Positions 58,800-64,000 of a stretch of 64,000 bases of DNA are shown here, piece after piece (position 1 is the first letter of the stretch; each line of letters starts with the position of its first letter). The DNA comes from Micromonospora qiuiae. GTDB lineage: Bacteria; Actinomycetota; Actinomycetes; Mycobacteriales; Micromonosporaceae. A model generated the notes under the pieces. It worked only from the letters and a program-made list of their open reading frames with translations, was not told the DNA's origin and searched no databases. Where the stretch lies: positions 62,001 through 126,000 of the forward strand of contig NZ_BOPC01000023.1 of assembly GCF_016863555.1 (NCBI RefSeq). Direction: 5' to 3'. The translations under genes and the position numbers were made by a program.

Positions 58800-60020
58800 T
58801 CAGGTCAAGGCTGGCAGCCGGCCGGCCTCGACGGTGGCCAGCGCGGCGGTCGCACCGCCCAGCGCCGCCGCGGCGGTCAGGGTGGAGGCGTCCAGCCGGC
58901 AGCCACCGGCGTCGGGGGCGTGGCTGCGCGCGGCCAGCTCCGACCGGGCCGCCGGCAGCAGCCAGGGCGCCAGGGTGGCGAGGTGGTCGCCCAGCACCAC
59001 CACCTGCGGGTTGAGCAGGTCGGCCAGGATCGCCACGGCCCGCCCGACCTGCCGGCCGGTTTCGGCGAGTCCGCTGAGCACGGTCGGGTCGCCTTGCCGG
59101 GCCAGCGCCACGATCCGCTCCAGCTCCGGCAGGTAGTCGGTGATCGGGCCGTCGGCGGTGGCGTCGGGCAGCAGCCGGGCCACCACCGCGGGCAGCCCGA
59201 CCAGCGCGGCGAGGCAGCCGCGGCCCCCGCAGAGGCAGGTCGGGCCGGCCGGGTCGAGGCACAGGTGGGAGATCTCGCCGGCGAAGCCATGCCCGCCGCG
59301 CAGCAGCCGGCCGGCGGCGATGATCCCCGCGCCGACGGTGGGCCCGCCGGTCAGGTGCACCAGGTCGGCGGTGCCCGCGTACGTCCCGTGTCGCTGCTCG
59401 GCCAGCGCGGCGAGGTTGGCGACGGTGTCGACGCCGACGGCGAAGGGCGGCTGCCGCAGGGCGGCGCGCAGGTCGGCGGCGACGGGCACGTCCCGCCAGC
59501 CCAGGGCGGCGGCCAGCGGCACCGCGCCGGCCGGGTCGACCAGCCCCGGCACGCCCACGGTCAGCCCCAGCACCGTGCGGCCCTGTGCGGTGACCCGCCC
59601 GATCGCGCGGCGGGTCACCGCGGCCAACGCGCGCATCGTCTCGGTGGGGCCGACCGCGGCGGCGGTGAAGGCGCGCCGCCAGGTGAGCAGCCGGTTGCCC
59701 GCCAGGTCGATCGCCACGGCGACCAGCTCGTCGACGCCGATCTGCAGGCCCAGGGCGGCGTACGGCTCGCCGTCGAGCACCAGCATCGTCGCCGGCCGGC
59801 CGACCCGGTTCTCCGTCAGCCCGGTCTCGCGGACCAGCCGCTGGTCGATCAGCTCGCTGACCAGGCTGGAGACGGTTGCCTTGTTGAGCCCGGTCCGCGC
59901 GGCGATGTCGGCCCGGGAGCAGGGGGCGTGCAGGCGGACGTGCCGCAGGACCACCGCGCGGTTGGCGACCCGGACGTCGCCGAGGTCGGTCGGCTGCGGT
60001 TCGTTGTGGATGCTGATCAC
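58800..60020 (-). CDS. ROK-family sugar-responsive repressor
   Basis: NagC/XylR-type repressor of 406 aa. The N-terminal HTH is SRADIAARTGLNKATVSSLV. The sugar-kinase-like domain has VGVPGLVDPAG, GGHGFAGEISHLCLD and the ROK zinc motif CLCGGRGC. GTG 60020 is preceded by GGGAG; the frame is open to ATG 60065, an alternative with no ribosome-binding site. It is divergent from the GH42 gene, whose promoter overlaps a ROK-style inverted repeat. A galactose-type or galactoside inducer is inferred. Confidence 0.9.
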   Translation of the reverse strand: MISIHNEPQPTDLGDVRVANRAVVLRHVRLHAPCSRADIAARTGLNKATVSSLVSELIDQRLVRETGLTENRVGRPATMLVLDGEPYAALGLQIGVDELVAVAIDLAGNRLLTWRRAFTAAAVGPTETMRALAAVTRRAIGRVTAQGRTVLGLTVGVPGLVDPAGAVPLAAALGWRDVPVAADLRAALRQPPFAVGVDTVANLAALAEQRHGTYAGTADLVHLTGGPTVGAGIIAAGRLLRGGHGFAGEISHLCLDPAGPTCLCGGRGCLAALVGLPAVVARLLPDATADGPITDYLPELERIVALARQGDPTVLSGLAETGRQVGRAVAILADLLNPQVVVLGDHLATLAPWLLPAARSELAARSHAPDAGGCRLDASTLTAAAALGGATAALATVEAGRLPALT

Positions 60021-60149
60021 GATCTGCCCGCTCCCTGCGTCGCCGGCGCGGCGCGCCTTCATCATCGCGTGCGGCGGCGGGACCGATCATGGTGCCCGGC
60101 CGCCGGCACGCCCTGTCCTGGTGGGGCGGTTGATTCGGCTGGACCCCCA

Positions 60150-60324
60150 ACTAATCGTAACCGGGCATTCCCGCCGCGCAAACCCGCCGCCGGTGCCGTG
60201 CGGGGCGCCTCGATGACCGTGTCGCCGTCGACGTCGTGCACCACCGCGGTCTGGCCTTGAACGTCGCACCGTGCGGGTCGGCGACGAAGGATTCGTAGGG
60301 CACCGACGGCGGTCGGTACGGCAT
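60150..60324 (-). pseudogene. Possible degenerate gene fragment
   Basis: ATG 60324 has GAGGAG at good spacing and opens MPYRPPSVPYESFVADPHGA, but the frame soon becomes Arg/Ser-rich. One base shifted, the sequence continues plausibly as TAVVHDVDGDTVIEAPRT. This looks like a frameshifted short gene or the 5' remnant of a lost one. The family was not recognised. It lies in the 467-bp gap between ROK and GH42. Confidence 0.35.
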
Positions 60325-60424
60325 GGGCGTCTCCTCGACGAGGCCTTCCGGCGGTGCCGCCAGTTTCTTTAACTACCCAACGAGCTGTCAACGAAAGACG
60401 TCGATTCCGAAAGTGCCGGCGGCG

Positions 60425-60471
60425 TTGACATGGGCAAAGTCCATCCCTAGTTTGGACAGAGCTTCAACTAA
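60425..60471 (+). promoter_or_regulatory. Promoter and ROK-type operator of the beta-galactosidase gene
   Basis: TTGACA (60425-60430), 17 nt, TAGTTT (60448-60453) is a good promoter. CTAGTTTG (60447-60454) and TCAACTAA (60464-60471) make an imperfect inverted repeat of the XylR/NagC type (TTAGTTTG arms) that overlaps the -10 element. The ROK protein encoded divergently is the likely binder. The gene starts at 60488. Confidence 0.65.
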
Positions 60472-60487
60472 ATGGGACGGTGGTGGC

Positions 60488-62521
60488 ATGTGGACCGACG
60501 GGCGGCTCTGCTACGGCGGTGACTACAACCCGGAGCAGTGGCCGGCGCAGGTGTGGGCCGAGGACGTCGCGCTGATGCGCCAGGCCCGGGTCAACCTGGT
60601 CACCGTCGGGGTGTTCGCCTGGTCCCGCCTGGAACCGGCACCCGGCCGGTACACCTTCGACTGGCTCGACCAGGTGCTCGACCTGCTGCACGGCGGCGGC
60701 ATCCGGGTCGCGCTGGCCACCCCCACGGCGTCCCCGCCGCCCTGGTTCTCGGCGGCGCACCCGGACGCTCTGCCGGTCACCGCCGACGGGGTTCGGCTGC
60801 ACCACGGCAGCCGGGACACCTACTGCGCCGCCGCGCCCGCCTACCGGGCCGCCGCCCGACGCATCGCCGGCGCCCTCGCCGACCGGTACGCCCACCACCC
60901 GGCGCTCGCCGGATGGCGCGTGCACAACGAGTACGGCACCACCTGCCACTGCGAGCACACCGCGACCGCGTTCCGCCGCTGGCTGGTCGCCCGCCACGGC
61001 GACCTGGACAGCCTCAACGACGCCTGGGTCACCAGCTTCTGGAGCCAGCACTACACCGACTGGGCGCAGATCAGCACCCCCCGGGCCACCCAGTACCTGG
61101 CCAACCCCGGCCACCTGCTGGACTTCCGCCGCTTCTGGTCGGACACCCTGCGCAGCGCGTACGCCGAGCAGCGCGACCTGCTGCGCGCGGCCAACCCGCG
61201 GCTGCCGGTCACCACCAACTTCGTGCTCGGCGACTGGGTGCCGGTCGACCACGCCCGCTGGGCCGCCGAGGTGGATCTGGTCGCCGTGGACCACTACCCG
61301 TCGGCGGTGGACATCGGCGCCGAGGAGCAGACCGCCCTGGTCGGCGACCTGGCCCGCGGCTGGGCCCGGCACGCCGCCACCCGAGGTCGCGACCCGGCGG
61401 CGGCCGCCGGCCGCGGCGACGCACCCGCACCGGCGTGGCTGCTGATGGAGAGCGCCCCCAACCAGATCCACACCGCCGGGCGGATGCACACCAAGGAACC
61501 CGGACGGATGCTGCGGCACAGCCTCGCCCACGTCGCCCGCGGCTCACACGGGGCGATGTTCTTCCAGTGGCGGGCCCCCACCGGCGGCGCCGAACGCTTC
61601 CACTCCGCCCTGGTGCCGCACGCCGGACCGGACAGCCGGGTGTTCCGCGAGGCCGTCGAACTCGGCGCGGCGCTGCACCGGCTCGCCGAGGTACGCGGAA
61701 CCGTCGAGGCGTCCGTGGCGCTCGCCGTCGACGCCGCCAGCGGCTGGGCGCTGCGCCACCCCGGCCTGCCCTCCCGCCGGTTGGACCACCACGAGGAGGC
61801 CGCCGCCGCCCACCGAGGGCTGTGGCACGCCGGCTACGGCTGCGACGTGGTCGTGCCCGGCGACCCCCTCGACGGGTACCGCCTGCTCGTGCTGCCCGCC
61901 CTCTACCTGACCGACGACACCACCGCCGGCTGGATACACGACTACGTGCACGGCGGCGGCCACCTGCTGGCCACGTACCTCAGCGGGGTCGCCGACGAGC
62001 ACGCCCGGGTGCGCCTCGGCGGCTACCCGGGCGCGTTACGCGACGTGCTCGGCGTGCGGGCCGAGGAGTTCCACCCGCTGGCCGACGAGGAGCAGGTCAC
62101 CCTCGCCGACGGCGGCACCGGGCGGATCTGGGCTGAGACGCTGCGCCCGGCCGGAGCGCAGGTGGTCACCGCGTACGCCGGTGGGCTGCTCGACGGCCGG
62201 CCCGCCGTCACCCGCCACCGCTACGGCGCCGGGACCGCGTGGTACCTGTCCACCCGACCCGACGAGCACACGTACCGGCGGCTGCTGGCCGACGCGGCAC
62301 GCGCCGCCGGCGTCAGACCCGTCTGCGTCGGCGCGCCCGACGGCGTGGAGGCGGTGCGGCGCCGCGCCGGGCAGCACAGCTGGCTGTTCCTGCTCAACCA
62401 CACCGACCGGGCACAACGCGTCGCCGCGCGGGGCGTGGAACTGCTCACCGCGGCCACCGTCGACCAGGTGGTGGCCCTGCCGCCCGGCGGCGTCGCCGTG
62501 CTGCGCGAGCACACCGGGTGA
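60488..62521 (+). CDS. Glycoside hydrolase family 42 beta-galactosidase
   Basis: Cytoplasmic beta-galactosidase of 677 aa. GH42 N-terminus: CYGGDYNPEQWPAQVWAED. Acid/base Glu148 in WRVHNEYG and nucleophile Glu321 in LLMESAPNQ are visible, each in the family context (ATPTASPPPWF before the first). A trimerisation Rossmann-like domain (about 380-590) and small C-terminal beta domain follow. ATG 60488. It is controlled by the divergent ROK gene and presumably cleaves imported galacto-oligosaccharides. No transporter gene is linked. Confidence 0.95.
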   Translation: MWTDGRLCYGGDYNPEQWPAQVWAEDVALMRQARVNLVTVGVFAWSRLEPAPGRYTFDWLDQVLDLLHGGGIRVALATPTASPPPWFSAAHPDALPVTADGVRLHHGSRDTYCAAAPAYRAAARRIAGALADRYAHHPALAGWRVHNEYGTTCHCEHTATAFRRWLVARHGDLDSLNDAWVTSFWSQHYTDWAQISTPRATQYLANPGHLLDFRRFWSDTLRSAYAEQRDLLRAANPRLPVTTNFVLGDWVPVDHARWAAEVDLVAVDHYPSAVDIGAEEQTALVGDLARGWARHAATRGRDPAAAAGRGDAPAPAWLLMESAPNQIHTAGRMHTKEPGRMLRHSLAHVARGSHGAMFFQWRAPTGGAERFHSALVPHAGPDSRVFREAVELGAALHRLAEVRGTVEASVALAVDAASGWALRHPGLPSRRLDHHEEAAAAHRGLWHAGYGCDVVVPGDPLDGYRLLVLPALYLTDDTTAGWIHDYVHGGGHLLATYLSGVADEHARVRLGGYPGALRDVLGVRAEEFHPLADEEQVTLADGGTGRIWAETLRPAGAQVVTAYAGGLLDGRPAVTRHRYGAGTAWYLSTRPDEHTYRRLLADAARAAGVRPVCVGAPDGVEAVRRRAGQHSWLFLLNHTDRAQRVAARGVELLTAATVDQVVALPPGGVAVLREHTG

Positions 62522-62527
62522 TCTCCG

Positions 62528-63178
62528 TCAGCCGGCGGCGACCGCGGCGCGGGAACGGTCGGCGGCGATGCGCACCGCCAGCGCGGCCAGCACCGTACCC
62601 ATCACCACCCGCTGCACCCGCAACCACAGCGGTCGCCGCCCGAAGAATCCGGCGATCCCGCCGGCGGCCAGCACGATCAGCGTGTTCACCGTCAACGCCA
62701 CCGCGATCTGGGTCAGCCCCAGCAGCAGACTCTGCGCTGCCACGTTGCCCCGCTCCGGGTCGATGAACTGCGGCAGCAGCGACACGTACAGGATCGCGAT
62801 CTTCGGGTTGAGCAGGTTGGTGACCAGGCCCATGGTGAACAGCCGCCGAGCCGGGTCCGGCGGCAGCGGCGCCGGGGTGAACGGCGAGTGCCCGCCCGGA
62901 CGGACCGCCTGCCAGGCCAGCCACAGCAGGTACGCCGCCCCGGCCAGTTTCACCGCCGTGTACAGCGTCGGCACCAGCACGAACACGGTGGCGATGCCGG
63001 CCACCGCGGCGCCCAGATAGACGGCGAAGCCCGCCGCGACCCCGAGCAACGAGATCAACCCGGCCCGCCGCCCCTGGGTCACCGACCGCGACACCAGGTA
63101 GACCATGTTCGGCCCCGGCGTCAGCACCATGCCCAGCGCGACCAACGCGATCCCGACGACGCCTGCCGTACTCACCAT
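62528..63178 (-). CDS. LysE/RhtB-family exporter
   Basis: Membrane exporter of 216 aa with about six helices. LTPGPNMVYLVSRSVTQGRRAG is the N-terminal family signature; NLLNPKIAILYVSLLPQFI the central one. Members export amino acids such as lysine, homoserine or threonine. ATG 63178. It is convergent with the beta-galactosidase gene, 6 bp apart, without visible terminator. Substrate unknown. Confidence 0.92.
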   Translation of the reverse strand: MVSTAGVVGIALVALGMVLTPGPNMVYLVSRSVTQGRRAGLISLLGVAAGFAVYLGAAVAGIATVFVLVPTLYTAVKLAGAAYLLWLAWQAVRPGGHSPFTPAPLPPDPARRLFTMGLVTNLLNPKIAILYVSLLPQFIDPERGNVAAQSLLLGLTQIAVALTVNTLIVLAAGGIAGFFGRRPLWLRVQRVVMGTVLAALAVRIAADRSRAAVAAG

Positions 63179-63302
63179 GTCTGCACCACCCCGTTACGCG
63201 TTCTCCGCGAGCCTACGACAGCGGGGGAATGCCCGCGGCGACGGTGACGCTGTGCTCCGGGCAGGCGACGGTCGCGTTACGGTGGGCTCGGGAGGTGGCG
63301 AG

Positions 63303-63776
63303 GTGCACAGCTGGGAGGCGTCGGTCGAGGCGCAGATCCGCTCGGCGCAGGAACGCGGTGAGTTCGACAACCTGCCCGGCGCCGGCAAGCCGATTCCCGG
63401 CCGGGGTCTGCCCTACGACGAGTCCTGGTGGATCAAGAGTTTCCTGGAGCGTGAGCAGGTGCCCGGTGACCTGCTGCTACCCACCCCGCTGCTGCTGCGC
63501 CGCCGCATCGAGCGCCTGCCCGACGAGGTCCGCGACCTGCCGACCGAGCAGGCCGTACGGGCCTGCGTCGCCGAGCTGAACGCGCAGGTGATGGCGTGGC
63601 TGCGCAACCCGTCCGGCCCTCGGGTCGCGGTGCGTCCGGTCAACGCCGACACGGTCGTCGCGCGCTGGCGGGCCGACCGGAGCACCACCACCGCCAGCGC
63701 GTCGTCGGCGCCCGCCACGCCGTCGCGGGCGCACCGGCGTGGGTGGTTTCCATTCCGCCGCCGCCGCACCGTCTGA
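63303..63776 (+). CDS. DUF1992 (DnaJ-C28-type) protein
   Basis: Small protein of 157 aa. The conserved DUF1992 core is at 4-70: EASVEAQIRSAQERGEFDNL, PGAGKPIPG and WWIKSFLEREQ. GTG 63303 follows GGGAGGTGG. The last 30 residues are Ser/Thr/Arg-rich (GWFPFRRRRTV). The domain is found alone in bacteria and in DnaJ C28 of eukaryotes; no J-domain is present here. Role unknown. Confidence 0.88.
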   Translation: MHSWEASVEAQIRSAQERGEFDNLPGAGKPIPGRGLPYDESWWIKSFLEREQVPGDLLLPTPLLLRRRIERLPDEVRDLPTEQAVRACVAELNAQVMAWLRNPSGPRVAVRPVNADTVVARWRADRSTTTASASSAPATPSRAHRRGWFPFRRRRTV

Positions 63777-64000
63777 CGTTGTCGTGCCGGCGGGTCACGA
63801 CTAAGATCCATGGGGTGACTGCCGGGTCGGCCATGGGCCACGAGCGGACGGGACACCCGGCCCGCCGGTGAGCCGGGCGCGGGCCCGCGGCCCACCGCTT
63901 TCTGCCATCTCCCTGCGCGCCTGCGCCAGGCGCCTGCTGCTGTTTTCCCGCGCGCTGCCTGCAGCGCGCCTCTGTTCCCCAGCGCGTTGTGCCTGCAGCG
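63777..64000. other. Right-end region with GC-rich hairpins, no gene recognised
   Basis: No gene is supported before the window ends. GCGCGCTGC (63950-63958) and GCAGCGCGC (63961-63969) form a tight hairpin, and CTGCAGCG-type motifs recur to the end. This may be the beginning of a longer repeat cut by the edge. Confidence 0.4.

Noticed and set aside
56952..60260. Plus-strand open frame of over 1,100 codons
   Set aside because: It lies antisense to GH3 and ROK and is made of Gly, Val, Gln, His and Arg with no recognisable domain.

Overview
High-GC actinomycete chromosome. Frequent GTG/TTG starts, GTGA/ATGA stop-start overlaps, C/G-ending codons, RbpA, FxsA, an Lnt-Ppm1 pair and a desferrioxamine locus, plus copies of a repeat built on AAGGGGCCCTT, point to the Micromonosporaceae, most likely Micromonospora or a close relative. 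This is inferred from family content, not from a database search.

Layout. 1-3.75 kb: a two-component system (the kinase runs off the left edge) with a secreted AMIN-like protein, and a snapalysin-type protease whose trypsin-like C-terminus has been deleted. 3.7-6.2 kb: an RNA/DNA methyltransferase and a secreted SGNH esterase with a ricin-type lectin domain. 6.2-14.6 kb: nine genes in two divergent operons (LTA-synthase-like enzyme and CDP-alcohol phosphatidyltransferase on one side; dehydrogenase, pterin-synthase homologue, glycosyltransferase, methyltransferase, membrane flippase-like protein, GTP-cyclohydrolase-II-like enzyme and RibD-type reductase on the other). I read it as an uncharacterised pathway that turns GTP into a glycosylated, membrane-linked pterin/pyrimidine-like product; it is the best candidate for an undescribed system here. 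14.6-22.7 kb: desABCD for a desferrioxamine, with a divergent acylase and a second acetyltransferase, all around one iron box. 22.8-28.4 kb: a kinase-like phosphotransferase, then a LacI regulator facing an operon of oxidoreductase, DUF993 and TIM-barrel isomerase.

28.5-33.9 kb: ECF42-type sigma factor with its DGPF/YCII partner, a 5'-3' exonuclease, a DUF4037 protein, an acyl-CoA dehydrogenase and an Lrp regulator. 34.1-39.6 kb: a wall/capsule polymer locus with two paralogous CDP-glycerol-glycerophosphotransferase-like proteins flanking a polysaccharide pyruvyl transferase; two genes are preceded by overlapping 18-codon leader ORFs and the paralogues share a perfect 167-bp tract. 39.7-40.7 kb: a histidine phosphatase and CsbD. 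40.8-49.0 kb: lysine degradation by aminomutases (kamA, kdd, kamD, kamE, kal and a GlmL-like reactivase), with no cleavage enzyme (Kce). 49.5-53.0 kb: conserved lnt-ppm1-fxsA-rbpA block. 53.2-55.0 kb: a flavin-type oxidoreductase and a coiled-coil protein. 55.1-62.5 kb: LacI with GH3, and ROK with GH42 beta-galactosidase, each with recognisable operators. 62.5-63.8 kb: a LysE exporter and a DUF1992 protein. No tRNA, rRNA, CRISPR array or transposase was seen.

Coordinates include the stop codon. Start sites were chosen by eye from ribosome-binding sites and family N-termini.
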